From Azolla caroliniana (taxonomy: Eukaryota > Polypodiophyta), in NCBI GenBank assembly GCA_043228905.1, contig JBHGNT010000001.1, positions 30,194,001-30,258,000 on the forward strand: DNA of 64,000 nt, given 5' to 3'. Under the pieces are notes generated by a model that was not told the DNA's origin, did no database searches, and saw only the letters and a program-made list of their open reading frames with translations. This document shows positions 23,622 to 37,200 of the stretch, piece by piece. Position 1 is the stretch's first letter. Every line of letters starts with the position of its first letter. Position numbers and translations under genes: made by a program.

Positions 23622-25043
23622 GACATAACGCGCTTCTGTTCACACGGTAGGACAACATGGACAAGAAGAAGAAGAAGAAGAAGAAGAAGAAGAAGAAGGT
23701 ATTGGGTGCCCACCCACACTCTTTGTTTGGGACTGCAAAAATGTCACACAGTGTAAATTTGTATGTATTCCTCAGCCCCCACCCTCGTCTTCTTCGATTA
23801 TGTCCATCGGTTTAGGGTCTTATGATTCACGATTTACAGTTTAACCAATGGTATGAAGAAGCATCAAGGTCTAGATTGGTCTACACTTAAACAAACTTAG
23901 ACCTTATTAGTGAGCCATTCCATTTCACATTGACTACCACTATTAGTATTAGCATGCATGGTATCCAACACCGTTTGATTCTTTAAGAAGAAACAAGGCA
24001 TGGGGTAGGATAAGATGAGACCATTTAGCATCACAAAAGGGTATATAAACCCTTGCAAAATAGCTTAATGCACGACAGACAAAAATACAAATACTATTAC
24101 ATAAAAGGTGACATGGAATACAAATACTATTACATAAAAGGTGACATGGATGATTACCTGACATAATTGTCTTATCAATGCAAATGGTAACCATTGAGAA
24201 ACAAGTCAAAACATATATTTTGCCTAACTTTAACTTGCCAACTCTCGCATAATTTCAAGGAGCATCTAGCAAGAAGGCTCATCTTTCACCCTTCTTAGAT
24301 GTGGATTATCAAGTGCTAGTTATGACCAAATCTGTATTGCAAGAAACGGAAATAGTGGAGTGCTGTATTTTACCTTAATCTTAAATCTGCTTTTTTCTCA
24401 GAATGCTTAAAAGTACTAGACCCTACTCTTTAGCTTGAAGCACTTTGAAAATGCATTTTCCTCCTTACATTCACTACAGACTTGATGAAGACACAATTAT
24501 GTGCTTGATCAAAAGATTCTATGAGTTAACGTTTACCCTTGTACATCCAGCTTGGATTTGTTAGCGTCAATCTTATAAAATCACCATTTTACACATTTGC
24601 ATTTATCTTTCCCCACCATACCAATGTCTTACGGATATTCATGTTCTTGACAAACTTGTTATTTTTTGGCCAAAAGGTTCAAGTACAAGAGGAAATCTTG
24701 GAGGCAACCTCATACTCTAGCCCTATTTTAAGATAATAGTTACCAAACTCAAACATGAGAACATAGCTTTTACTATGAAAAAGGCAGAGAATCGAGATGA
24801 AGATAGTGTACAAAACTTAAGAAATCGAGTAGGTACACAATAATAGATACAAATCTTCATCCATCAAATCTCTTCATCACATTTACAATACATGCCTCTG
24901 TACTTGGCTTTTCAACTGTAATTCAGTCACACTGTGGACGGAATTATTAAATGAAATGATGCATGGTATGATGCCTCAGATGGAGGGGTTTTCCATCTTG
25001 AAACTATTTTGAAAAATTCAATTTTTTGTTGTTTTAGATATTA
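23622..25043. other. Intergenic, RRM promoter side and ISCA 3' flank
   Basis: Contains a (GAA)n microsatellite at 23663-23699 upstream of the RRM gene and TTTAGGG in GGTTTAGGGTC near 23810. A perfect 33-bp tandem duplication (unit starting ATACAAATACTATTACATAA) occupies 24085-24150. No coding sequence is supported. Confidence 0.6.
24085..24150. repeat. 33-bp perfect tandem duplication
   Basis: The 33-bp unit beginning ATACAAATACTATTACATAA and ending GGTGACATGGA is present twice, head to tail, with no differences visible. Confidence 0.95.
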
Positions 25044-28000
25044 TCAAGTCATGAATGATTCACCGCATCCACATTGACCTTTTGAATTCGGATTGATAAA
25101 TACAAATTCTGATCTGCAAACAAGAACATGTGTAATAGTGTATTAAAATGACTATAATGATGATTGTCAGTATCTAAAATTTACTTACATTTCTACATGG
25201 GGATTTTATTCCTTACTTAAGCCTGTCTTCGACAAAGTCCATCTTCGTCCCTATCACATGCATCAATGCCTTTGGATCGACAAGAATCTTCACACCTTTG
25301 TCATCAACTAATTCATCAAACTTCCCTTGTTCATCTGCACAGACACCAAGCAAACAAAAAACTACTTCAGAAACCATTGGAATAAAGAAAGAAAAAACAA
25401 ACACTTCGGCAATCTTTTATTTAAAATTATTAATGAGCATCCAAAAAACCATGTAATTGGTAAATAATAATAAATAGTTAATCTTGACCTCCTAGAAATA
25501 TCGCAATCATGTTAAAAGAAAACCCTTAACCAATAATGCTAAAGAAGCCATAGAAAGGGGAATCTTTCTTGCTTTTAATCGATGCTACCAAACCTGACCA
25601 TCTCTGGTCCATGGGGCAAGTTTTCCTGCTTTCATTATGCTAATAAAGATGCAATGCCAAAGCAAAACTTAGAATTTGCATTCAATAATGTAAAAAGATT
25701 TAAGACTACCATCTGGTAATGTGCTAAGGAAATAATGGAAAACAGGAATTATATGTTGTAATGGATCTGAGTGACTAGAATGTATTGAGTTACCATGAGT
25801 TTGTTAACAACGGAGAGTTACACGAGACAATGTTGCAACTGAAATAGTTGAAAATCATTCTGTTATTTAATCACAAATTTTGAACATCTGAGCTTTGCTT
25901 GTTTTTTAGTTTCACTCTCTTTTTCATCATTAGCCTCTCTTTCCTTGCAATCTCTTTCCAAATATGAATTCACGGTCTAGGATTATTTCTTATAATTTAT
26001 ATTGACAAATACTCTCAATTCATATACTTCAAATAGCTTATAATTTGTCAAATATCTGATGATAGTGTTCTTCATTTCAGGAATGCAAATTCATAGCCTT
26101 CTCCCTCTATCACTATATAAGACAGGCATATGGGCACACATACTGGAGTCACAAACTTGGCCCCAACTATGTCATAGAAAGCTAAAGAAATGTTAGATAA
26201 TGTGCAAGCGAGCAGAGGATCTAGTTAACTATTTGTTGGACAGACAAAACCTACATCTGTGGTTTTCCATTCTCTACTTGCATAGCAGTATATCAAAGCT
26301 TCCTAGTTCAATTGATAGCTAACACTGCCACAGGCTTCATTTGTGTGCTGCAATTTTCATATGTGTGCAAGACGTACTTATAGATGTTACCTGCAAATTA
26401 GGACGGAATTTTCCACACCCCTAATCTAAGGGAAATCCCTATGAAAAGATGGCTGTGGCTAGTAAGCTATTTATTTAGGCACAGAAGACCCACATGTATT
26501 ATTTCATTGGATTTGTGATTTGACAGCTATTTATGGGTGCTTAACACACCCAAAACTTGTTCATATTTCACATGTTATATGGAAAAAGGAGAGGTGACAA
26601 GAGACAGACTGCAGTAAAAAATAGCCATCCCCTATGATTATGACATAATTGTTTCCAGGAACAACAAAAATATACTTAGCCAATTTGTATTGCACGCATC
26701 CATTGTGCTTCCAAGAAAGGGCAGACCAATTTCAATATTGTAGTAATTAGTTGATTGACTGGCCAGTGCCTTTCTGTAGACAATCATGTCAATGGATTCC
26801 AAGTGAACTCTGATGAATTTAGGCTTATGATGAACAGGAACAATTTATTGCATCCACAGTCGCCATGACAAGACCCGAATCCCACTAAACCACAAAATCC
26901 ATAGCTAGCAGTTACCTTTAAAATGTAAGGTTCACCCTTACAGATCTTATGCATCGTACCTTTTATGGGGAGGAGAATGACGGGTAGTATTCTTATTTCC
27001 TTCAAAACTGGAATACTTGCATAAGTTGCATTAGATGGAGGACTTAGAAACCATCCTTCCGTTGGGGTAAATGATATAAGTAGATAGAATCAAACGCCTT
27101 CTATATAGGAGTAGTTTGGAGAAACCATTCTCAATGAGTTTATTCTTGAAGATAACGAAGAAGACAAAAAGGCCAGCTTAGGATGTGTCTTGGACAAATA
27201 ATACCCACTTTTCCTTGATTATTAGACTCAATGTGATGTAATCTATTTAATTCCACTTGTTAATTCAACCTGCTGTAAACATTTCGTCTCTCTTTAAAAG
27301 GATGGTTAATCACACCCAGGAAATCTAACCCATTCTCAACCTTAGGGACAATTAGCTGTACTTGGTAATCTGCATAATCTATCTATGATAAGAGGAGATG
27401 GATCCCCTGTCTGAATGTTTACCCTGTACAACTTATGTCGATAGGCTTCGAATCTCACAGATCAACCTGGGGTCAAAATTGCAGTCTTGATTTTTTGAGT
27501 GAGTACTTTTTTGCACCATCCCATTGAAATTACAAATGAACGTTCAGGGCTCTGATGTTGTTGGAGAATGGTTCCAAGAATGTCCATTTGCATAGTAATG
27601 CCAATGTTTTAGAAATACATGTCTTTTTACTCTTTCATGCTTGACAACTGCGTTGAAGCCACATTAGCATTGGACCCTTTACTTTGGAATATTGGGCATC
27701 TTTCTCCAGCACACGAAGAAAAAGAAGAAACAGTAAAACGTGTCGTATAAATGGCTATCAAAGTTCTTTCGAAATTTTTAAGAAGGTCTGGATATTAACA
27801 ATTGATTATATGAAAATCTTGCATGCCTCTCAGACTGCATAAATAATTGAATGTTGGAATTTTGAGTTCCCGAGCTTTAGAAGGACAGTGTATGCAGGCG
27901 ATATCATCTTCAGATCATAATCTGTGAATCCAGCCTGTGGATTGATATGCATGTGAGAGAGAGAGAGAGAGAGAAAGAAAGAAAGATATATTAACGTCTT

Positions 28001-28112
28001 CTAAGGCCAGAGATTATGTTATTGTCCAGAGAATTCCAATGTGTAAGGTTTTTTCTGCTTCACCAAAGACTGCGTAGTAGTCACTAGAAGATATAACACA
28101 TCATCCCCCCCC

Positions 28113-28152
<40 letters not shown>

Positions 28153-28531
28153 CAAACTATATATATAATTTATAATCTTGGTTATCGTTTCTCTCTCCCA
28201 TTTTCAAACGTCCAGAAGAAACACATATGTACAAATCAAACGATGGATGGACGGGAAAGGGGGGGGGGGGAGCAATGAAGAAAAGAAAGAAAAAAGGGAA
28301 GGTTTTGGGGAAGGAAGAAATACCTGCATAAGTCATGGTGTAGGAGAGTCCGCTGCATCCACGTGATTTGACGCCAAGCTTCAGGTAGGGTTTCTGACGG
28401 CGAGAAAGGAGCTCTCGGATCCTGTTGGCAGCCGCCTCTGTGATGGATATGGCCTGCCTACGTGCAGCGGCGGCGGCGAGAGCCGAACCCCCCCCTGCTC
28501 CTCTGGCTTTACCCAGTAACGCCGCAGACAT
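25044..28531 (-). CDS. ISCA: IscA-type iron-sulfur cluster assembly protein, 131 aa
   Basis: Three exons on the minus strand: 28324-28531, 25217-25334 and 25044-25113, together 396 nt with matching phases. The A-type carrier (HesB/IscA) fold is complete: [56 protein letters not shown] and the C-terminal GQCGCGESF. The three cluster-binding cysteines are Cys59, Cys123 and Cys125. Known of the family: mitochondrial ISCA proteins hand Fe-S clusters to [4Fe-4S] apoproteins. The N-terminus is short, Ala/Arg-rich and acid-free, resembling the plant mitochondrial ISCA1 type. Plastid forms have a longer transit peptide. Intron 1 is 2.99 kb, twenty times longer than the first coding exon warrants, and holds CT and G runs near its 5' end. 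Confidence 0.96.
28106..28149. repeat. C-run plus (CT)n microsatellite in ISCA intron 1
   Basis: About nine C residues followed by (TC/CT) repeats to 28149. A separate G-run of 12 lies at 28259-28270, and a (GA)n tract lies near 27955-27973. All lie in the long first intron of ISCA. Confidence 0.9.
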
Positions 28532-31500
28532 AATCCTTCTCTCTCTACCTCTCTGTCTTTGTCTCTGTCTCTCTGTCTCTCTGTCTCTGTAGTCTGTCTC
28601 TGCGCTCTGTTTCTCTCTCCACCAACGGAGACGACGAATCCTACCTCCTTTCTTTTCTTTTCACGTGATGACAACACTATTTCTTTCTCTCTCTCTCTCT
28701 CTCTCTCTGTATATAATAATAATAATAACAGAACAAAAAAAGTTATATTCATTCGTTTGTTAACCGACGAAATTATTTGCTTCTTCCTTAAAATCTATTT
28801 ACATATTTGTCTTGCTTGCTTGCTTGCTTTTGCTTTTTGCCTTTTGCCTTTTGCTTTTTCGCATTTGTAGTTGGTTGATTAGAGCCCAAGGCCCATCGAG
28901 AGAGATATCATGATCCTTAACTCTCTCTCTCTCTCTCTCTCTCTATTTGTGTTTGTGTTGAGTTTGAGACTATGGTCCTTCACACATGCTTTGTACAACC
29001 GAACTCCTTGTTCGCATGAACCATGCTATTGGCATATGACCATCATTTATCCCGTTGTAGTTCGTACTGTAGTATTCTACACACGAGGATAAAAAGCGTG
29101 AGGGTTAATCGAGAATGTAAAGGAGTGAGGATTACTTTTTATCCTAAGGGATTGACACAACCCATAAAGGCCAAGCCCCAGTGTGAACTTGCATGAGGGC
29201 CTTAGGTCTGGCTATAAATATGTATGAGGCCTAGCTATCCTCCTCATCAACATGTTATTCAACCACGTCGAAGCTATGACCTTGTGGTGAACAAACGCTT
29301 CCGATGAGTGCACTCCAGTACCAAGTACGACTCGATGCCATGGCGTTGATCAAGGCTCGGGTCCGCCCCAATCCCTTTGTTCAAGGGTGGTCAAATGGAT
29401 CGACACCCTTCTTTCTCTCTCTTACTCTTTATTGTCTTATCCTTACATTGGGAATAATCTCTAACAAACCCTTCACTCAATGTTTTCTTGATTGACATGC
29501 ACCATTTCTAGTTGATTCCTTGGCAACATGATTGAGTTTGCTAGATGTTTCACTACCACCACCCGACCTTCAAACACCTCCACCATGCCACACTCTCACA
29601 CACGAAACTATACACTAGCCATGCCTCTTCATTGGCATCCGCGCAAGCTCTAGGTGAGAGACGGAACTTAATTGAAATGTGCCCTTTGTTGACCTTGGCT
29701 CATAATATAATACTTTAAAAAAAATGGTGTTGCAGCCTCTTGTCCTCATTGTATGGTGGCAAAAATCTCATCGAGGCAACAAGTGTATATACATCTTGTT
29801 GATTGAACACATCAAATATATTTTCTAAGGAGATATCTACTTTAATAACTTCTTCTTTTTTCAAGAAATTATATGCCTTAGTATTAAGAAATGCCCCAAG
29901 GTACTCGTAGGTAATTACCCCTAGTTGTGAACAATGTTCAAGTTCTAACTATCTACTTAAATAAATACTTCATTGTAGAGTAAATCCACTCCACCTTGTC
30001 AACTTTTGCCTACATACTATTCCTTTGTCCCATATGGCATGAAACTCCAATTGTTGCAACTCTGCCCGTTGAGTGTTACCCTTTATGTTATCCAAAGAAC
30101 CTCTTAAGATTATGCATAATCTTTGAGTGTGTCTCTTTGTCACATTTTGGAATACCTTCAAGAACTTTGCCTTTTGGATACACCAATTTGTGATACTACT
30201 TACCAACTAGTTTTACCAATCGCTATTCATGGATTCGATATGGTCATTCTTTGCAGCAAACCATGTCTTAAAGAATGAGCATTTACAACATCCTCTTGCT
30301 CATATGACATTTGTTGACCTTTTGCAATTGCTCATAATATACCAATCAAGGATATACTAGTATTTCCATCACAATATCACAACTCTCACACATCAACGCC
30401 GAGACTACCTTAAAGATATTTTTATAGTGCATCGAAAATTCATTAAAGAGGATGAACACATGAAGATACTACAAATGTACAATTGCAGTAAGGTCATTAT
30501 TGTAACTTCTTCAACATTCGACCATTCACTAAGTCCATTCTTTTGCATTCAATCTCATGGGCTTGTCACCACTGCTACTAGTAGTAAACAAATTTCCATG
30601 GACGAGGCTTAATACAAAACCACATAGCAAACATATGCTTCTTCATACACGAGATTTGTTAAATAATGCAAGCATTCCTTAGTTTTTATGGGGAACTTTG
30701 TATCGTTAATTTCTACTATTTTGTGAAATTGGATTATTAAGTTGCATATTCATAGTGAAGTGATCAATGTTGAGCATGTTTGCTTTATCGATACATCTAA
30801 TGCGTAAACTCAAGGTATTGGTGAAACAATTCAAAGAACCCATAGAGTTTTGAGTTTGTATAATCGTATGACATGGGTTGAGCTTGCTCAACTACAATCA
30901 AACAACTCAAAATTTATCTTCCTACCATTGTAATGAGATGATGCATTGCCACCGTGTAGTTCTTTGGTGAACTAGCGGGGCAATAAATTGATATTATTGT
31001 TGCGTTTTATAAATTGTCACGTTCATTTTCAATAGTTGTTAGTGGAAAGTGAAACTATAAAAGCAAAATTGTGCAACATGGGTCATGGAAGTGAAACTAC
31101 AAAACTAAATTAATAGAAAAACAAATTGTCATGGGAGGTGAAACTATAAAACCACATCATAAGAACAAATAATGGAAGTATTTAATTTGAACTAACTTAG
31201 CCCTAACGTAACAACATGTATTTTCGATGTGAGCCTAGGACTTACATCCAATTCACATGATTGTTTGTCTTGCCCAACTTTGATATTGGTAATCATTTGT
31301 TTCAATCGAGTTCATGCTCATGTTCTCAATGTATCCAAATATGAATGTAACCTAACCAAACACCCTACATATGATTCCATTTTGCAAAAATCGTCAATAT
31401 GACAAAGTAATTCTACAATTGAGCAAGTGGACAAGCACAATAACCCAACAAGAAGTAGTTTGGGAACCAAGAATATGTTGACATCAACAAATTGGCAAAG

Positions 31501-32864
31501 TAAATTCTATTACACCAAGAGCGAGCAAGAACATGACCTAACGAGAAGGAAGGGAGGAGCCACATCCATACGGGCTTTTGAGTGGCATGGCAAAGTAAAA
31601 CTCTATTATTGATTGCATGGTAAGCAAGCACATCACCATAACAAAAGTTGAGGTACCGGGAAATTGATGAGGCGAATTTGCAAGGTTATGAGTTTTTCAG
31701 TAAAAAGGCGGGGCTCATATTGAGTGAGGATTTAGTGAGGTGGCAATATAACATACGACTACCATGTTTTCTCGTGACTTGGAATGTCACATTGATTAAG
31801 GGATTTTGCAAGGGTACACTTAGGATTTTCATTCAAAATATGCATTTTTTGTAACTTGTGCCATAACACAATAGAAGTTGTTTGTTAGTAGGTGTAGTTA
31901 AGGAGGTCTGAATAGGGTGGCCAAGAAGATGACATAGATTTACACATCAAAGAGAGCTATGATTGCCTACACATGGAGCTCCCAAGCATGAACCGAAACA
32001 AAAGAGCACATTCCTTTTCTAAGTATTTTAACTCGACAAGAGTTGAAGATTCAATCGATGTTTGAATGAACACGGGACACCTTATTCTCGAGTAATTTTT
32101 AAAAGGCAAATTGATTTTGAATTTTGCCATGGTACGACTAAGATTGTTATTTTAAAGGGTAGGCTTCCAAAATCCAATTAGAACCTACCCTAAGTGCGCA
32201 ATCTATTAAGCAAAAACCCGATAATGTGGCAAAGTAACAAACACCGTTGCCACATGGACCAACAAGCGTGATAATCTAGCCAATAGCCCAAAGTGTTTAA
32301 CCGGCAAGTTCAACAACACAACTGATGTTCGTTCCGACATGAATGAGTAGCCCACCTTTCGTTTCTGGAGGCACAAACATGGACTCAAAGTGGAGTTTAT
32401 GCAATAACACAATTTAGCAAGTAATAGATCGATTTCAACCGTATTTTGTTCTTGTACACGAGACGGATCGGAATTCAGAAGATTAGGCAGGGGTAGAGGT
32501 TAAAATACGAAAAGGTTGGGGCCGCTCTTCCCGACCCAAATCCAGGACATTCCCGTGAGAGACTCGAGGACACACGCACCATTAGTTTGTGGCGTAGTGG
32601 CCCCTCTGTGCTGTCTCAAGTTTTTGTTAGCCCCTACATATTTTCTTTTAAAGGGGTTTCTCGTGGGCCGGATATTTATTGAACATTGCGTTCACTAGGA
32701 AGTTTTGGATCCCCTCTCTTTTCATGCTTTTGGAGTTTTGATGGTCATCTTGTTTGTGCCCTAAACGCAGAACCCAAACATTAATTTGTGTAAGCATATA
32801 ATATAGACTTTGATTTTGATGGAGTTTTGAGTATCCCAGGTTAAAGTTAGGTGGGAAACAAAAC

Positions 32865-32950
32865 TATCCGCGCTAATCTCAGTTGATTAGCGCTAATCAA
32901 GGCTGTTTAATCTCCCAATCAAGAGTGATTAGCACTGGTGAACGCTAATT
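32865..32950. promoter_or_regulatory. Cluster of GCTAATC/GATTAGC motifs with an 18-bp perfect palindrome
   Basis: Within about 80 bp the motif GCTAATC or its complement appears five times. They are CGCTAATC at 32871, then the perfect palindrome TTGATTAGCGCTAATCAA at 32883-32900, GATTAGC near 32927 and the variant CGCTAATT near 32942. It lies 1.4 kb upstream of the MORC ATG and 85 bp upstream of an 18-G run. A regulatory role is inferred only from the arrangement. Confidence 0.45.
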
Positions 32951-32983
32951 AAGACCAAGGATGGGTTTAAAGAAGTATGATTA

Positions 32984-33001
32984 GGGGGGGGGGGGGGGGG
33001 G
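32984..33001. repeat. 18-nt G homopolymer upstream of MORC
   Basis: An uninterrupted run of 18 G residues follows ATGATTA. It could form a G-quadruplex on the sense strand of the MORC promoter. Confidence 0.95.
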
Positions 33002-33114
33002 AGAAGACGCCATAGCCGTACAGCTGTGCAGAGACAGAGCTCATGAATCGAAATGCTGTTGTCGAGAGATATACATCCGAGAAAACATCCTTTCGCTCAT
33101 CCTTCTTCGCCTCC

Positions 33115-33320
33115 CGATCCTGATCAGAACGATACTCGACAGGTCCTTCTGTTTGTGTATACCTCTTCGTCTTCTTTCTATCGTTCCGATCAGATAGACA
33201 TTCGACAAGATCTTCTATTTCTGTAGATTGTTTCTTACACCATCATTCACTTCTAACTCTAATGAGAAGCATATCAACAAGAACTTCTGTTCCTGCAGAC
33301 ACCGTTTCTTCTTTTTATTA
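33115..33320. repeat. Three diverged tandem copies in the MORC leader region
   Basis: Similar blocks occur at about 33120 (GATCAGAACGATACTCGACA, then GGTCCTTCTGTTTGTGTA), 33188 (GATCAGATAGACATTCGACA, then AGATCTTCTATTTCTGTA) and 33260 (GAGAAGCATATCAACAAGAA, then CTTCTGTTCCTGCAGAC). Each is followed by a CTTCTT-rich stretch. A (CAT)n tract follows at about 33330-33352. The region is pyrimidine-rich, like a plant 5'UTR. Confidence 0.65.
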
Positions 33321-34294
33321 GTCGTCGCCATCATCATCATCATCATCATCATCTGGGCGGAAAAATATTCATCAAAGTTCTCCCTTTTTTGAGACTATTT
33401 CTTCACCATCTTCACCCACTTCTCTTTGATTATCACTATCGTCTTCTCAATAATATAGAAAGGTTCTCGCGGTTTTCTTCTTTATCAACAATCGAAAAGG
33501 TCGAGAAAACATATTCTTTTCTTCTTCTTCGCTGGTATGTACGCAGATCTCAGATATTGTTTTTCGTGTCCTACCCATGAATTTTTCTGTTTCTATGCTT
33601 CTTCCATTCGAAACCCTAATTCCGCCTGAATCTTGCTGGTAAAAGATACTTTATGTTTTTACGCAAATTTCTGCCTTTTCTCTCTCTTTAAATCCTGATT
33701 TAACTCAAACCTTTTTCGCCATCTGAAGCAAGTTCACTTATTTATTTCCATGATTTCAATGTCTTTCTCGATTTCAATCATTTTCCCATTCTCTGCAAAA
33801 TTCTGTTCTTTTTCTTCTGTCCACTGATTTCGTTTACATCAGATGAATGATTTGCAACATTTTCTATTTTCTACAGTTTTTCATTCCTGTCTGATATTTT
33901 TCCTGCCATTCGTCAAAAACATGATTTCATAGAATCAAATGTATTTTTTGTTCCTTCTCCATTATTCACTTAAATCAGATGCAGGATCAGACCCCCTATT
34001 TCTGATATTCTATCTCGATATTTTCTTCTACAATCTACACTGCTATTACTGCTGCAACTACTACTGCTACAGCCTACAACTACCATGACCACTACTACTT
34101 AATTTTTTCTTCGTATGTTTCACTTATTGTTTCCTGGAATTGAATGCACTTTTCCCTGTCTTTTTATCTATGGTTTGTACAAATAAAAAACAATAAGTTT
34201 CTTTTCTTCACTGGGATTTTGATGCGCAGTTGTCCTTGCTACTTCTTATTCTATAATCAGAACTTTCTAATATCCTTCCTACAGGTTCTCAGAG

Positions 34295-37200
34295 ATGAAG
34301 GATGATATTATAGACCTAATTAGTGATGGTGAGGATAGCTGCTGTGAAGAAACGGAGGGCAAAGAATCTCATTTACCTACAAAGGACCAGAAAAAGGAAC
34401 CTACATGTACATCTACATCTAGGCATTGGCCAAAAGAAACAAGCGTGAAGGAAATAGTGAAATCACAGGATGGTAATACATCTCATAATACAGACAATAC
34501 AACAAGGTTTCTTTCATCCCAGCCAGATAGAAGTACATCTCAAGGGAAACAAATAACTCGCCAGTTCTGGAAAGCTGGTGATTATGAAGTGAAATCATCT
34601 ACAGTAGCCATTCTTCCAAGTATTGCCTTACTCTTTCTTTGTGCATTTATTGAAAATAGTGTGTGCATAAGGTGTTAACAATGTTTGAGTTCATCATTCT
34701 AGGAAGATATTTGATTTCTTTATATGACTTAATCCATCTTCAAATCTTTACTATAAGAAAAAATATGTATTACCCAAGACAAAATTCCATGTTCTTTAAT
34801 TGCATCAACAGATGGAAGAGCAGTTTGCAAAACATTTGCACAGTTGTCCTTGTTGGTTTGCATCCATGAAGTGATAAATGGCATCATGTCTGCAAATCTG
34901 AAATGGCATGATTACAATTGGTAGATGTTTTTTGGGGACATAGATATCAGGTTTTTTAATTCTTAAATATCAGTACAAAGAAGACAACTATGCTATGAAA
35001 ACTTCCCAAATTCTCTTCATCTATGTAAATATGTAGTGGAAAAATAGCTGCCCTTCAATTTTTCCAACATAAACTAGAAATTATTCTGTCAAAACTTTTG
35101 GGTGCGCAAAGATCTATAACCATTGAGTATTCTGGTGACGCAAAGCAATGAAGTACTTAACGTCCATCCATCTTGAAAGGCAGAGAGACAAAAAGAGAGC
35201 TACCAGGGAAGGAAATTATGTATGGTCTCAGAGGTCATATAGTAATGAGCGCGTAGTGCCAATGAGTCTTTTCAATGCTGTGTTCATTATCATGTGAAAG
35301 AAACTATAATACATTATCTGTTTGGTTTTGAAAATGGTTCTAAACTGTGCTGAAAGTTGTAATGGATTCTTAAAATCATCAAGAATGAATGTATTGCAAT
35401 ACACATGAACAACTCATACAACTAAAGATGCAAACTTTAGTAAAAGAAACTATAATACATTATCTGTATGGTTTTGAAAATGGTTCCAAACTGTGTTGAA
35501 AGTAGTACTGGATTCTTAAAATCATCAAGAATGAATGTATTGCAATACACGTGAACAACTCACACAACTAAAGATGCAACCTTTAAAGAGGTAAGTAAGA
35601 GAATGACTAACAGGTTTAACTTAAGTTTGTTCTTTTCCGGTTTTCTTTAGGAATGTGAATTTATATATAACTCGGTTTGGACTTTCTTTTAGTTCAGTTT
35701 TAGATTTTAACTTTCTCCTAGTTTGTATCCAGACCGCCCGTATGCAATCCTTGCAATTTAAAGTTAATTTATAGTACTTCAAAATTTGCAAAGTATGATA
35801 CATTGTCTTCCACTTCAGTAAACAGAGCTCCAGAACTATTTGAGGATATAGCTAGATGTGTTTAAAGCTCCAATTATATTCTCAGATAGTCAGAGTGGTA
35901 TTGCACAGCCTAAGAAAACCAGTTCAACTGAAGGCCAATACAAAGCATATTACTTTACAACATCCAAGGCTTTGACTATCTGTGGATATAGCTGGAGGTG
36001 TGCAAAACTACACACGATTTGTGCAATAAAAAGTTTAAGCTATTGAGCTTTAAAATTTTTAAAGTAAATTGCAGTGTACTCTGCTTGAATCAACAAACAT
36101 GAAACTCTGAATTTTATTCTTACGCTTAGTAAAAGAGCATCCCCAAAAATAAAACCTTAATTGGAAATAGATATCTGATCATTCATATTTTCAGCCAATC
36201 TACACCTGAAAAACTAAAGAAACGAATAGGCCATAAAATCTAGTTTTTATGCTTTCTGAATTTGTTTTCTGATTCAGCTTCAGTTAACCACCTGAAACTG
36301 AATGAGTTTCTTACTTATCCATGAAACAAGAGCATTCCCATTAATTAAACAATGGCTAGACATTGATCTCAAATCATCTGTACTTTCTATCTAATTGGCA
36401 TCAGAAAAGCAAAAGAAACAAGCACATGGTATTTAAGTTTTATGCTTTTCTGAAATGGTTCCTTCCCGCTGAATGGTGTATCTGAGCATGCTTCCAAAAT
36501 GTTTGAGCCAGACTTTGGAGTAGGACCAGAATTTCTGAGAGAAGAGATTGACTCCTCTTTGTCTATTAACCACAAGATTATCTGTCTATCTAAAATTATT
36601 CTATGCACTACAACTATCACCAAATCCTCGGTAATTGACACACCAGATAACAAGCTTTTGGACAGCGCCAGAACAATACGGTGATCCAAACATAATCCTC
36701 GTTGGGGATTCCATATAACACTGTTTGTCATAATCAACTTGTTGTCAGCGGCAATGATTGGAACCTCTTTAGGCTGCTCAGTTTTCAGGTCTCTCTTCTA
36801 ATTTGTCATATATTACATTGCTCTGCTATCCTCTCTCTTAAATTAGTGGGATATCTGTTTATATCAATATAGCTCTACATCACTATGTGTACCTTTCTCC
36901 ACAATAAAGGCTTTGCTGATTATGATTCCATGTTGCATGTGTTAGATCTTCACCAAAAACCCACACATGGTTTCTGTAATGGTTGAAGCTTCGGGGGCTA
37001 GACACTGAGGAAGCTTTCTGTTGGAAATCACAATTCTAAAAAGTGGGCATTTTACCCATAAAAATGTTAAAATCCAGCCAGCTTCTGATGAATTAGTTCA
37101 CCTATTCTTTGAACTGCCATTTTATCGTTAACAGTGTTAATACTATGAATATCTTCCTGAATTGGGTTAGTATATTCACCATAGTCATTTTTCTCCCAGT

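Larger units (their letters stand above)
28532..34294. other. Intergenic between divergent ISCA and MORC, including the MORC leader
   Basis: The ISCA side (28532-28760) is rich in CT/TCTG repeats, probably its promoter and 5'UTR. A TATA-like TATAAATATG at about 29213 follows a GC-richer patch near 29160-29330; it could be an old LTR fragment but I cannot pair it. Degenerate GAAACTATAAAA repeats sit at 31045-31155. From about 32860 to 34294 lie the palindrome cluster, an 18-G run, repeated leader sequences, a telo-box (AAACCCTAA, 33611-33619) and a probable leader-intron acceptor (TCCTACAG before 34285) ahead of the MORC ATG. Confidence 0.5.

Noticed and set aside
28381-28870. Frames with RERE or SLSV repeats around the ISCA start
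   Set aside because: They come from CT-rich promoter/leader DNA and from the wrong frame of ISCA exon 1.
29160-29330. GC-richer patch with TATAAATATG, possible LTR promoter
   Set aside because: No second copy, no target-site duplication and no adjacent coding remnants found, so not reported as a mobile element.
36387-36737. 116-codon minus-strand frame in MORC intron 1
   Set aside because: Lies wholly inside an intron and has no recognisable domain.
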